From Micromonospora aurantiaca ATCC 27029 (lineage in GTDB: Bacteria; Actinomycetota; Actinomycetes; Mycobacteriales; Micromonosporaceae), in contig NC_014391.1 in assembly GCF_000145235.1 (NCBI RefSeq), positions 5,971,501 through 6,035,500 on the forward strand: a stretch of 64,000 bases of DNA, read 5' to 3'. How positions within the stretch are numbered: the stretch's first letter is position 1; each line of letters opens with the position of its first letter. This document shows, in pieces, positions 1 to 8,635 of this stretch. Below the pieces are notes generated by a model. The model saw nothing but the letters and a program-made list of their open reading frames with translations, searched no databases and was not told where the DNA came from. The translations under genes were made by a program, and so were the position numbers.

Positions 1-2
1 AC

Positions 3-518
3 GACCCCGCGATCATCGCCGATCTGGAGCGCGCGGCCCGGCTCGGCGAACGCTTCAACCGCAGCTCCGCCGACGACCCGGCGGGCCGCCTCGCCGCGCT
101 GCGCGAACTGCTCGGCTCACTCGGCGACGACGCCTGGGTCCGGCCGCCGCTGTACTGCGACTACGGCTTCCAGACGCACATCGGCCCGCGCACCTTCGTC
201 AACTTCAACGCGGTCCTCCTCGACGTCGCCCGCATCACCATCGGCGCGGACGTCCAGATCGGACCGAACGTGCAGCTGCTCACCGCCACCCACCCGGTGG
301 AGCCGGAAGCGCGCCGGGCCAAGTGGGAGTCGGCCCAGCCCATCACCATCGGTGACAACGTCTGGCTCGGCGGGGGCGTGATCGTGCTGGCCGGGGTGAC
401 CATCGGCGAGAACACGGTGGTCGGCGCCGGCGCGGTGGTCACCCGCGACCTACCGGCCAACGTGGTGGCGGTGGGTAACCCCGCTCGCCCGATCAGGAAC
501 CTGGGTCAACCGTCCTGA
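3..518 (+). CDS. Hexapeptide-repeat O-acetyltransferase (maltose/galactoside acetyltransferase-like), 5' truncated
   Basis: The open frame enters from the window edge and ends in TGA, so the start and the first N-terminal residues are missing. The visible part has an N-terminal helical segment (LERAARLGERFN), then IGPRTFVNFNAV and repeated [I/V]-G-x-x hexapeptide turns (ITIGADVQIG, ITIGDNVWLGGG, VTIGENTVVGAGAVV), ending in NPARPIR. This is the left-handed beta-helix pattern of the LacA/Maa/NodL acetyl-CoA:sugar O-acetyltransferases. The conserved TATHPVEPEAR stretch carries the family's catalytic His. The protein is probably a cytoplasmic trimer; the sugar substrate cannot be deduced. Confidence 0.9.
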   Translation, partial: DPAIIADLERAARLGERFNRSSADDPAGRLAALRELLGSLGDDAWVRPPLYCDYGFQTHIGPRTFVNFNAVLLDVARITIGADVQIGPNVQLLTATHPVEPEARRAKWESAQPITIGDNVWLGGGVIVLAGVTIGENTVVGAGAVVTRDLPANVVAVGNPARPIRNLGQPS

Positions 519-601
519 GCTGCGGGAACAACCGTTCCAGCGGATGCGGATTCCCGTCCGGTCACGCACTCTGGGTAGTAGTGCGTTTACCGGGAGGCAC
601 A

Positions 602-3187
602 ATGGAACGGGTCCTCGAACTGCGGGTGCACGGGGTCTCCAACACCCCGCCGGATCAGCTGCTCGGCCTGACCGCCGGTGTCAACGGTGACGGTGCGCAA
701 CCAACACTGGTCGCCGGCGGTCAGACCACCGGCTTCTACCGGTCCAGCACCGCCGGCCGGGACGACCCGATCACGGTCGAGGCGTACAGCTGGGGGCAGT
801 TGACCTCCGGCGCGCGGACCCGGCGGGACGTGGAACGGGCGCTGTGGACGCTGATGCTCCCTTTCGCGCTGGCGAACGTCGCGCTGCACGCCCGCGCCGG
901 CATCCCGCCCGACCCGGACCAGGAACGCTGGGCCAGCCGGTCCGGCATCACCGCCTGGTTGATCCGCCTGTTCTGCCTGAGCCTGACCTGCACGCTCGTC
1001 GTCACAGTGACCGGCGTCGGAGTGGACCTGGTCGGCTGGCAGTGCGTGGACGCGGCCTGCCTCGGCCGGCTCCCCGGCCCGTGGGAGTTCCTCGGCGACT
1101 CCTGGTGGCGCGAGGGCACCCGGGCGCTCGCGCTGGGGCTGCTGCTGCCGCTGCTCGTGCTGGCCGCGATCGGGCTCGTCGCCTTCCGCACCTACCAGTA
1201 CGAGGCGCAGATGCCCGCCGACCCGCACCACCACGCGCCGGCCCGGGAGGATGGTGAGCCGGTCGAACGACCGAACCCGCGCGAGCCCCCGCAGAACCCG
1301 CTCCAGGACCCGACGTTCTGGAACGGGGAAGGGCAACTGCGCCGGGCCGCCGTGCTGCACCTGTGCACCGGCGCCGTCAGCGCCGCAGCCGTACCGGTCG
1401 CCGCGGTGCTGATCATGGATCCGCCGCGCGGCGTACGGGCCGCCGTCGCCTGGCCCACTGTGGCGCTGCTCGCCGCCGTGGTGGTGATCGCCGTGGTAGC
1501 GGTCGCCCGTCCCTGGCTGAGCCGACGGCAGGGCGCCACGCCGCTCGGCCGGTGGAGCGCGGCGGTCGCGACGCTCACCGCGCTCGGACTGGTCGGGGCG
1601 TTCGTCCTGCTGCTGCTCCCCGACGGGACGGCCGGGCAGCCGCTGTCGGCGTACCGGCCGCCGGACGGGTGCGCGGCGCAACCGGGCACCGCCGGCTGTC
1701 GCGCCGACCGGTCACTGCCCGGGTACGACACCGCGATCGCCTGGCTCGTCGCGTACCAGGTGCTGTTGCTGCTCGCCATCGCCGCGGCGAACCGCTCCGG
1801 CCGCCGGGCGCTGATCGGACCCGCCACCGGGATGCTGCTGCTGCCGCTCGGCGCGACATGGATCGAACGCGGCCTGCCCGTGCTGCCCGCCGCGCCGGAC
1901 GAGCTGCACACCTGGATGCTGGTCGGCCCGGCCGTCGCGCTGGCCGCCGCCGGACTGTTCCTGCCCCGTCTGCGGCCGGCGGTGCCGACCCAGCCGCTCG
2001 GCGCGTACACCGATCTCGCCTGGCATGGCTGCGCCCCGGCGGTCATCGCCGGGTTCGGCTGGATGATGGCGGTGGCGTACTGCGCCGGGCTGCTCTACTG
2101 GGTCAGCGACCGGCTCGACGCGTCGGCCGAGCCGAGCGGCCCGAGCCGGGTCGTGCCGCCACTGGCCGTCTTCTGGGCCGGGCTGGCCTGCGCGATCGGC
2201 CTGGCCGCGCTGATCGCGCTGCTGATCCGGGCCGTCGTCCTGCTGCACCGGCTGCGCCGGTTCGAGTACGCCGGGCTGGCCGCCACGCCCGGTCTGTCCG
2301 CGCACGACCTGCGGCGCTGCCGCGACGTCAGCACCTACCGGGCACTGCACCGGCTGGTCGGCGAGCACGCCGTGCGGCTCGTGGGCTGCTACGCCGCGTT
2401 CTGCGCGATCCTGGTCACCCTCTGCTGCGCCGCCGCGCTGTCCGGCGAACGGCCCAGCCCGCTGTCCCCGTCCGGCTGGCAGACCGCCATCCACTGGACC
2501 GCCGAGCGCGGCGACACGCTCCTCGGCTGGCTGCCGGTGGTGATGGCGGCGCTCGGGCTGCTCGTCTACCGCACCGACTCGGTACGCCGCTCGGTCGGCG
2601 TGATCTGGGACGTGTGCACGTTCTGGCCCCGGGCCGCGCATCCGCTCGCGCCGCCCAGCTACGCCGAACGGGCCGTACCGGAACTCCAGACCCGGGTGGC
2701 GGGCCTGCTGGCGCTGCCGCCGCACCACGGCGACCGGATGGACGGCGTCATCCTCTCCGGGCACAGCCAGGGCACCGTCATCTGCGCCGCGGTGCTGCTG
2801 CAACTGCCCCGCCGGTGGCGGCGACGGACCTGGTTCTTCTCCTACGGCTGCCAGCTCACCCGGCTCTACGGGCGGGTCTTCCCGTCCTACTTCGGGCCGG
2901 AACGGCTGCGGGCGCTGGCCGGCGCGCTCACCTGGCCCGGCGGGCACGTGGCCTGGACGAACTTCTGGCGGGACACCGACCCGCTGGGCTGGCAGGTCAG
3001 CGCTGGTCAGCGGGACGTGCCGGTGGCCGACCCGGAGGCGCTGCACCCGTCCGGCGGCGAGGTGGCCGACCCGCCCATCCGCAGCCACAGCGGTTATCCG
3101 GAGGCGGTGGAGTTCACCCGCGAACGGGCGGTGGTGTCCAGGCTGCTGCGCCGCACCGTGCCGTCACCCCGGCAGCGGACCGGCTGA
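602..3187 (+). CDS. Large membrane protein with split alpha/beta-hydrolase (lipase-like) motifs
   Basis: The product is 861 residues. ATG 602 follows GGGAGG at good spacing; a GTG 21 bases upstream is a weaker alternative. The N-terminus reads LELRVHGVSNTPP, resembling the first strand and oxyanion-type HG motif of alpha/beta hydrolases. About twelve hydrophobic segments fill residues 115-690. Near the C-terminus comes GHSQG with the candidate nucleophile Ser722, then FWRDTDPLG as a possible acid and SHSGY with His829. I infer a serine-hydrolase fold whose N-terminal strand and catalytic C-terminus are separated by a polytopic membrane insertion. No substrate can be named. It appears monocistronic; the next gene is convergent. 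Confidence 0.8.
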   Translation: MERVLELRVHGVSNTPPDQLLGLTAGVNGDGAQPTLVAGGQTTGFYRSSTAGRDDPITVEAYSWGQLTSGARTRRDVERALWTLMLPFALANVALHARAGIPPDPDQERWASRSGITAWLIRLFCLSLTCTLVVTVTGVGVDLVGWQCVDAACLGRLPGPWEFLGDSWWREGTRALALGLLLPLLVLAAIGLVAFRTYQYEAQMPADPHHHAPAREDGEPVERPNPREPPQNPLQDPTFWNGEGQLRRAAVLHLCTGAVSAAAVPVAAVLIMDPPRGVRAAVAWPTVALLAAVVVIAVVAVARPWLSRRQGATPLGRWSAAVATLTALGLVGAFVLLLLPDGTAGQPLSAYRPPDGCAAQPGTAGCRADRSLPGYDTAIAWLVAYQVLLLLAIAAANRSGRRALIGPATGMLLLPLGATWIERGLPVLPAAPDELHTWMLVGPAVALAAAGLFLPRLRPAVPTQPLGAYTDLAWHGCAPAVIAGFGWMMAVAYCAGLLYWVSDRLDASAEPSGPSRVVPPLAVFWAGLACAIGLAALIALLIRAVVLLHRLRRFEYAGLAATPGLSAHDLRRCRDVSTYRALHRLVGEHAVRLVGCYAAFCAILVTLCCAAALSGERPSPLSPSGWQTAIHWTAERGDTLLGWLPVVMAALGLLVYRTDSVRRSVGVIWDVCTFWPRAAHPLAPPSYAERAVPELQTRVAGLLALPPHHGDRMDGVILSGHSQGTVICAAVLLQLPRRWRRRTWFFSYGCQLTRLYGRVFPSYFGPERLRALAGALTWPGGHVAWTNFWRDTDPLGWQVSAGQRDVPVADPEALHPSGGEVADPPIRSHSGYPEAVEFTRERAVVSRLLRRTVPSPRQRTG

Positions 3188-3234
3188 CCTCGCCCGGCCT
3201 CCCGCCCGCGACGGACCGGCGCCCCGGCCCGGCG

Positions 3235-3882
3235 TCACGCCTGCGGCGGGTCGGCCAGGCGTACCACCAGGTCGGCGTGCCCGGCCGTGCCGGCGACCCG
3301 CCGGGCGTTCTCCTCGTCGCTGCCCAGAGCCCACGCGCGGGCCTGCTCCGGCGACTTCCCGTACGCCTCGTGGCGCGCGGTGAGCCGGCGCAGCCGCAGC
3401 TCCGCATCCAGGTCCAGGAACCAGATCTGGTGTACGAGCGTGCGCACCTCCTCCCACGGGTCGTCCCGCAGCAGCAGGTAGTTGCCCTCGGTGACCACCA
3501 GGCGCACCTCGGGCGGCACCTCGATCGCCCCGGCGACCGGTTCCTCCAGGTCGCGGCGGAACTCCGGCGCCCATACCGACGTCGGTTCCACCCGGCGCAA
3601 CCGGCGTAGCGTGGAGACGAAGCCGTTGACGTCGAACGTGTCCGGCGCGCCCTTGCGGTCGGCCCGGCCGAGCCGCGCCAGCGCCGACCCGGCCAGGTGG
3701 AACCCGTCCATCGGGACCAGCCGGGCGACCGGGCCGAGCGCGGCCACGATCCGTTCCGCCAGCGTGGACTTGCCCGCGCCGGGCGCGCCCGCGATGCCGA
3801 GCAGCTGACGCGGGCCGTCCTCGGCCAGCGCGCGTGCCCGGGCGACGAGTTCGTCGAGCCCGAACACCTCCGCCTGTGGCAT
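3235..3882 (-). CDS. P-loop nucleoside/uridine kinase-like protein
   Basis: This 215-residue protein has a Walker A motif GAPGAGKST near residue 30, followed by MDGFHL, VTEGNYLLL and a lid-type region (RRLTARHEAYGKSPEQA). This layout is typical of the uridine kinase/pantothenate kinase-like 'nucleoside/nucleotide kinase family', related to the sugar-kinase-like FrcK/YggC proteins, which transfer the ATP gamma-phosphate to a small metabolite. The start codon overlaps the stop of the upstream SIMPL gene by one base (TGATG), implying translational coupling. The substrate is unknown. Confidence 0.82.
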   Translation of the reverse strand: MPQAEVFGLDELVARARALAEDGPRQLLGIAGAPGAGKSTLAERIVAALGPVARLVPMDGFHLAGSALARLGRADRKGAPDTFDVNGFVSTLRRLRRVEPTSVWAPEFRRDLEEPVAGAIEVPPEVRLVVTEGNYLLLRDDPWEEVRTLVHQIWFLDLDAELRLRRLTARHEAYGKSPEQARAWALGSDEENARRVAGTAGHADLVVRLADPPQA

Positions 3883-4526
3883 CAGCCCAGCACCGGCTCG
3901 CTGATGGTGAACCGCGCCTCGACCGCCGCCTGCACCGGCTGCGGCGCCGGGTCCAGCTCCAGCTCGCGCTCCGGCTCGCCGGAGCGCGAGTACGCCGCCC
4001 CGACCATCATCATCGGCGGCCCGGCGCTCATCCCGGTGTCGGACAGCTCGCGCAACGCGATCACCTGGGCGCCGAGCGCCTCGGCGTACTCCCGGGCCCG
4101 GACCAGCGCGTCGGCGATCGCGGCCTGCCGCGCCTCCCGGTAGGCCGGGCTGTCCGGACGCAGCGACCACACCGGCCCGGCCACCTCGACCTGCTCCTGG
4201 TCGGCCAGGCGGAGCATCAGGTCACCGAGCGCGGTGAAGTCGGTGGTCGTCACTGTGGTGCTCACGCTGCCCTGGTAGGCCACCACCCGCTCGCCGGCGC
4301 GCTTCGTCACCGGCCAGACGTGGACCTGGCCGGTCTCCCGGCGCTCCACCACGGGCCCGGCCGCGTCGAGCAACGCGCGCACCGCGGCGGCCCGTTCGGC
4401 CAGCCGGGTCAGTGTGGTCTCCCGGTCCCGGTCGCGCGCCACCGCTGTCACGGTGAACCGGGCCAGCTCGGGAGCCACCTCCCGGTACGCCTCACCGCGT
4501 ACCGCCACGACCGGTGCGTCAGCCAT
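3882..4526 (-). CDS. SIMPL-domain (DUF541) protein
   Basis: A 214-residue protein matching the SIMPL/DUF541 pattern: an N-terminal V-x-V-x-G-E-A strand (PVVAVRGEAYREVAPELARFT), a central region with repeated short strands, and a C-terminal helix pair with RAREYAEALG. Members are often periplasmic or outer-surface proteins, but no signal peptide is seen, so this copy is probably cytoplasmic. TAGGCT at 4534-4539 lies 7 bases before the ATG, suggesting a leaderless transcript. It probably forms a two-gene unit with the kinase-like gene downstream. The biochemical role is unknown. Confidence 0.8.
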   Translation of the reverse strand: MADAPVVAVRGEAYREVAPELARFTVTAVARDRDRETTLTRLAERAAAVRALLDAAGPVVERRETGQVHVWPVTKRAGERVVAYQGSVSTTVTTTDFTALGDLMLRLADQEQVEVAGPVWSLRPDSPAYREARQAAIADALVRAREYAEALGAQVIALRELSDTGMSAGPPMMMVGAAYSRSGEPERELELDPAPQPVQAAVEARFTISEPVLG

Positions 4527-4531
4527 GCCGC

Positions 4532-5548
4532 TCAGCCTAACGGCGGGGTGGCCGGCAGGTGCCCCATGTAGGTGACCGCGCCGGCCGCCTCCCGCACCTC
4601 GCTCAGGTGGCCGCCCGCCGCACCCAGCTCCCGCAGGTACGCCAGCTCGCCCGCGTGGTCGGCGGCCGCCGGGAACTCCCGCCGGTGCGCGCTGAACACG
4701 CGTGCCCGCAGCGTGGAGCGGACGTCCCGCCCCTCGGCGAACCGGTCGGCCAGCGCACCGGCGTCGCCGGCGCGCAGCGCCTCGGTCAGCTCGGTCAGGA
4801 ACGCGCCGAGCGCGTCCAGCTCGGCGAGCACGCGGTCCCGGTTGCCGAGCAGCATGTTCGCGGTCCGCTCGGGTGGCCCGCCGGCGACCCGGGTGCCGTC
4901 GGAGAAGCTGCCGGCGGCGAGCGTCAGCACCGCGTCCCGCAACGCCGACCGGTGCACGGTGCCGGCCAGCGCGCCCGCCAGCACGTGCGGTACGTGCGAG
5001 GCGAGCGCGGCGGCGCCGTCGTGCTCCGGGGCGGACATGGGCACCACCCGGGCGTGGAAGACGTCCACCAGCAGCACTGCCAGCCGCCGGAACGCGCCCA
5101 GGCCGGTCGGCCCCGGGCAGAGCACCCAGGCGGCGCCGTCGAGCAGGTCCGGGCCGGCCGCGGCCGCGCCGGCCCGGTCCGCGCCGGCCATCGGATGGCC
5201 CGGCACGAAGCGGTGCCCGAGCCCCTGAACGGTGGCGGCGGTGCTCACCTCGGCCTTGACGCTGCCCACGTCGGTGAGCACGCAGTCGTCGTCGGTCACG
5301 GCGGCGACCCGGGCCAGTGTCGTCGGCAGCGTGGGCAGCGGGCCGCAGAGGAACACCACGTCCCGGCCGGTGACCGCCTCCTCGACCGTGTCGGGCGCGT
5401 CGACGCCCCGGTCGCGTACCTGCCGGCGGGCCGCCGGATCGGGATCCCAGCCGGCGACGTCGAGCCCGGCGTCGCGCAGCCGCAGCAGCACCGAACCGCC
5501 GATCAGCCCGGTGCCGACCACCGCTGCCCGCGCCAGCCCGCCCGCCAC
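4532..5548 (-). CDS. tyrA: Prephenate dehydrogenase
   Basis: A 338-residue protein starting at GTG 5548, a few bases from the stop of the upstream aminotransferase gene. It opens with a dinucleotide-binding Rossmann motif (VVGTGLIGGS) and contains VTDVGSVKAEV, then HPMAGADRAG, the prephenate-binding signature of TyrA, and an all-helical C-terminal dimerisation domain. It converts prephenate to 4-hydroxyphenylpyruvate with NAD(P)+ on the tyrosine pathway. No ACT regulatory domain is obvious. It sits last in an fdxA-dapC-tyrA leftward cluster. Confidence 0.92.
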   Translation of the reverse strand: MAGGLARAAVVGTGLIGGSVLLRLRDAGLDVAGWDPDPAARRQVRDRGVDAPDTVEEAVTGRDVVFLCGPLPTLPTTLARVAAVTDDDCVLTDVGSVKAEVSTAATVQGLGHRFVPGHPMAGADRAGAAAAGPDLLDGAAWVLCPGPTGLGAFRRLAVLLVDVFHARVVPMSAPEHDGAAALASHVPHVLAGALAGTVHRSALRDAVLTLAAGSFSDGTRVAGGPPERTANMLLGNRDRVLAELDALGAFLTELTEALRAGDAGALADRFAEGRDVRSTLRARVFSAHRREFPAAADHAGELAYLRELGAAGGHLSEVREAAGAVTYMGHLPATPPLG

Positions 5549-5549
5549 G

Positions 5550-6659
5550 TCAGGCCCCGGCGAGCCGCCCGGCCACCGCGTCCACGTGCTCGTCGGACTC
5601 GGTGAGGGCCACCCGGACGTGCCGGGCGCCGGCCGGGCCGTAGAAGACACCGGCGGCCACCAGGATGCCCCGGCGGGCCAGCCGGTCCACGGTCTCCCAG
5701 CAGTCCTCGTCCCGGGTGAGCCAGAGGTAGAGCCCGGCCTCCGAGTGCTCGACGGTGAAACCCGCGGCGGTGAACGCCTCGCGCAGCTTCTCCCGCCGGA
5801 CGCGGTAGCGCTCGCGCTGGGCGTCGGCGTGCTCCTGGTCGCCGAGCGCGGCCACCATGGCGGCCTGCACCGGGGCGGGCACGATCAGGCCCGCGTGCTT
5901 ACGGATCTTGAGCAGCTCGGCCACCAGCGCCGGATCGCCCGCGACGAACCCGGCCCGGTAGCCGGCCAGGTTGGAGCGCTTGGACAGCGAGTGCACCGCC
6001 AGCACACTGTCGTACGAGCCACCGCACACCTCGGGCGAGAGCACCGAGACGGGCTCGGCGTCCCAGCCCAGCGGCAGGTAGCACTCGTCGCTGGCGACCA
6101 CCGCACCGCGCTCACGCGCCCACTCGACCACCTTGCGCAGGTGGGCGGCGGGCAGCACGCGGCCGGTCGGGTTGCCCGGCGAGTTGACCCAGACCAGGCG
6201 GACCCGGGGATCCGGGCCCAGCGCGGTCAGCGAGTCGGTGCGTACCGTCGTCGCGCCGGCCAGCCGGGCCCCGTCCTCGTAGGTCGGGTAGGCCACCGAC
6301 GGCACCACGACCACGTCACCGGGGCCGAGCCCGAGCAGGGTGGGCAGCCCGGCCACCAGCTCCTTGGAGCCGATCGTCGGCAGCACGCCCAGGCCGTCGA
6401 CGCCCGCGCCGCAGGCCCGCGCGACCCAGCCCGCGATCGCGTTCCGCAGGGCGGGCGTACCGGCGGTCAGCGGGTAGCCCGGTGCGTTGGACGCGTCGGC
6501 CAGGGCCTGCCGGATCAGGTCTGGCACCGGGTCGACCGGCGTGCCCATCGACAGGTTGATGAGACCGTCCGGGTGCGCCGCGGCCGTGGCGGCCGCGGCG
6601 TCCAGGGTGTCCCAGGTGAAGTCGGGCAGCCGTGCCGAGACCGGCGTACGCCGGTTCAG
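5550..6659 (-). CDS. dapC: Succinyldiaminopimelate transaminase
   Basis: A class I/II PLP aminotransferase of about 369 residues. It carries INLSMGTPVDPVP at the N-terminus, SKELVAGLP, VNSPGNPTGR, DECYLPLGW and the lysine-bearing LSKRSNLAGYRAGF. These match actinobacterial DapC, which transaminates N-succinyl-2-amino-6-ketopimelate in the lysine/diaminopimelate pathway. The start is unclear: homology begins at LNRRTPVSARLP and no ATG, GTG or TTG lies in frame close by. CTG 6659 would overlap the ferredoxin stop codon (CTGA); the nearest ATG at 6791 would add 44 low-complexity residues read from inside the ferredoxin gene. Confidence 0.9.
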   Translation of the reverse strand: MNRRTPVSARLPDFTWDTLDAAAATAAAHPDGLINLSMGTPVDPVPDLIRQALADASNAPGYPLTAGTPALRNAIAGWVARACGAGVDGLGVLPTIGSKELVAGLPTLLGLGPGDVVVVPSVAYPTYEDGARLAGATTVRTDSLTALGPDPRVRLVWVNSPGNPTGRVLPAAHLRKVVEWARERGAVVASDECYLPLGWDAEPVSVLSPEVCGGSYDSVLAVHSLSKRSNLAGYRAGFVAGDPALVAELLKIRKHAGLIVPAPVQAAMVAALGDQEHADAQRERYRVRREKLREAFTAAGFTVEHSEAGLYLWLTRDEDCWETVDRLARRGILVAAGVFYGPAGARHVRVALTESDEHVDAVAGRLAGA

Positions 6660-6982
6660 TGGCCCTCGCCGCGCGGCGGCTGCGCGGCGACGAAGGTGGC
6701 GTCCTTCTCCACCTTGCCGATCTTCGAGGCGCCACCGGGCGAGCCCAGGTCCTCGAAGAACTCGTAGTTGGCCCCGGTGTAGTCCTTCCACTGCTCCGGG
6801 ACGTCGTCCTCGTAGAAGATCGCTTCCACCGGGCAGACCGGCTCACAGGCACCACAGTCGACGCACTCGTCGGGGTGGATGTAGAGCATCCGGTTGCCCT
6901 CGTAGATGCAGTCGACCGGGCACTCCTCGATGCATGCCTTGTCGAGCACATCCACGCACGGCTCGGCGATGATGTAGGTCAC
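6656..6982 (-). CDS. fdxA: 7Fe (3Fe-4S/4Fe-4S) ferredoxin
   Basis: A 108-residue ferredoxin starting at GTG 6982 behind AGGAG. It shows the FdxA/FdxC cysteine pattern: EPCVDVLDKACIEECPVDC for the mixed cluster ligands and CVDCGACEPVCPVEA for the second set, followed by an acidic tail with FFEDLGSPGGA. Such seven-iron ferredoxins shuttle electrons in the cytoplasm, for example to P450s or oxidoreductases. Placement immediately before dapC is a conserved actinobacterial arrangement from family knowledge. Its stop codon overlaps the presumed dapC start. Confidence 0.95.
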   Translation of the reverse strand: MTYIIAEPCVDVLDKACIEECPVDCIYEGNRMLYIHPDECVDCGACEPVCPVEAIFYEDDVPEQWKDYTGANYEFFEDLGSPGGASKIGKVEKDATFVAAQPPRGEGH

Positions 6983-7061
6983 CGGTCTTCTCCTCCGCAA
7001 GACTCGTCGCGATCAACCGCAACGGTAAGAGCCTAGTATCTCGCCGGGGAGGGGGTCGATC

Positions 7062-8072
7062 GTGCTCCGACAGCAGGACGTGGGACACCGGATCGTGGTC
7101 CGCCGGATTGTGGGGATTCGCGAGGGCCGCACGCTGTTCTCCGACGCGCTCGGCGAGCTCGTGGAGCTGAGCGAGACCCACATCACTCTGTCCACCGACG
7201 CCGGGCCGCTGCGCGTACCGGTGGCCGAGGTGCACCGGGCAAAGCGGGTGCCACCGGCCCGGCGGCCCACCGCCGCCGCCGTGGTCGCGCTGGAGCTGGC
7301 CGCCGACGAGGCGTGGCCCGCACCGGTACGCGGACGGCTCGGCGACTGGCGGCTGCGCTGGGCCGACGGCTGGACCGGGCGGGCGAACAGCGCGCTACCC
7401 GTCGGCGACCCGGACCGCCCGCTGCCCGCCGCGCTGGACGCGGTGCAGCGCTGGTACGCCGAGCGCGGCGGGTCCGCCCTGGTGAACACCCCGCTGCCGC
7501 TGGCCGCCCCGGTCGGCGCGGAGCTGGACGCACGCGGCTGGACGTCCCGGCCCCCGGTGCTGGTCCAGACCGTCCCGCTGCGCACCCTGACCGTGCCGCC
7601 CGCTGTTCCGCTGCCGACCTCCACCCCGCTGCCGGCCGACGCCCCCGCCGGCGTCCCCGCGGATGTGCCGCCGGTGACGCTGACGGACGCGCCCGCCGAC
7701 GACTGGCTGGCGATCGCCGCCGGCCGCAAGGGCGGGCTGCCGGACGCCGCCCGGCAGGTGCTCACCGGGACGCCCCGGGTCCGCTTCGCCGAACTGCGCG
7801 AGGACGGCCGGCTGCTCGCGGTCGGGCGGGGCACGGTGACCGGCGCAGGCCGCTGGCTCGGCGTCAGCCTGCTGGAGACGGTGCCGGAGGCACGCCGTCG
7901 AGGGCTCGCCGCCACTGTCGTACGCGCCCTGGCCGGCTGGGGCGCCGCTGAGGGCGCCACCCACACGTTCCTCCAGGTCGAACAGAGCAACAGCGGCGCT
8001 GTGGCGCTCTACCGCGGGCTCGGCTTCACCACCCACCACACCTACCTGACCCGGGTCGCCCCGGCGGCCTGA
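7062..8072 (+). CDS. GNAT-family N-acetyltransferase with N-terminal beta-barrel-like domain
   Basis: A 336-residue protein from GTG 7062 behind a GGGAGGGGG run, divergent from fdxA. Residues 1-60 (QQDVGHRIVVRRIVG, ETHITLSTDAGPLRVP) look like a small beta domain. The C-terminal third has a GNAT acetyl-CoA loop (VPEARRRGLAATVVRAL) and the terminal N-S-G-A-V-A-L-Y-R-G-L-G-F motif. The architecture resembles mycobacterial Rv0428c-like acetyltransferases. The acceptor substrate is not predictable. TAGTAT at 7034-7039 is a plausible -10 box. Confidence 0.85.
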   Translation: MLRQQDVGHRIVVRRIVGIREGRTLFSDALGELVELSETHITLSTDAGPLRVPVAEVHRAKRVPPARRPTAAAVVALELAADEAWPAPVRGRLGDWRLRWADGWTGRANSALPVGDPDRPLPAALDAVQRWYAERGGSALVNTPLPLAAPVGAELDARGWTSRPPVLVQTVPLRTLTVPPAVPLPTSTPLPADAPAGVPADVPPVTLTDAPADDWLAIAAGRKGGLPDAARQVLTGTPRVRFAELREDGRLLAVGRGTVTGAGRWLGVSLLETVPEARRRGLAATVVRALAGWGAAEGATHTFLQVEQSNSGAVALYRGLGFTTHHTYLTRVAPAA

Positions 8073-8084
8073 GCGGCGCTCCGG

Positions 8085-8549
8085 TCAGCGCCGGACGATC
8101 CTGCGGGGCCGGGTGCGCTTCATCTCGGCGTACCGCTTGAGCTGGCGGGACCGGTAGTCCCGGCCCAGCGCGGTCAGGATCAGGTAGCCGACCAGCACGC
8201 CCGCCGCGGTGGCCGCGAGATAGAGCCAGATCTGGGCGAAGAACAGGCCCGCGCCGCCGCCGAACGGGTTCTCCCCGACCAGCAGCGGACCGACGAACAC
8301 GGTGAGCGCCAGCGCGACCGCGACCGCGGCGGCCAGGTCGCCGGCCCAGCGGCCCAGCGGCCGGTCGGCGCCCCACCGGAACGCGGTGCCCGCCAGGATC
8401 AGCCCGATGACCAGGAACATGGCGAGCGAGACGCGGCCGGAGGCGGTGTCGTCGTCCGGGAACGCGAGTTTGATGACCAGCCGGGCCACCACGTTCACCC
8501 CGAACAACGCGGCCGCCAGCACGCCTACCGCACGCCACCGCTGACCCAT
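8085..8549 (-). CDS. Small integral membrane protein, unknown function
   Basis: A 154-residue protein with four hydrophobic segments (about residues 8-28, 42-58, 69-92 and 105-128) and a basic C-terminal tail (RQLKRYAEMKRTRPRRIVRR) that should face the cytoplasm by the positive-inside rule. I recognise no family motif. It stands alone between the convergent GNAT gene and another membrane protein gene, and about 86 bases separate it from the latter. Confidence 0.7.
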   Translation of the reverse strand: MGQRWRAVGVLAAALFGVNVVARLVIKLAFPDDDTASGRVSLAMFLVIGLILAGTAFRWGADRPLGRWAGDLAAAVAVALALTVFVGPLLVGENPFGGGAGLFFAQIWLYLAATAAGVLVGYLILTALGRDYRSRQLKRYAEMKRTRPRRIVRR

Positions 8550-8635
8550 CGCACGCCTCCCGCCGTACCGCCCGCTCCCTCGGCGGGCCTCCTGGCAGGA
8601 ATGTCTACCACCGCGAGCTGTGCGGCGTCAGCACC

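Noticed and set aside
1712..3088. 458-residue open frame antisense to the large membrane protein gene
   Set aside because: It is Arg/Gly/Pro/Gln-rich without motifs and mirrors the GC third-position bias of the real gene on the opposite strand.
6659..6791. N-terminal extension of the aminotransferase to ATG 6791
   Set aside because: The added 44 residues are an out-of-frame translation of the ferredoxin gene (RRRAAAARRG) and do not resemble an aminotransferase N-terminus.
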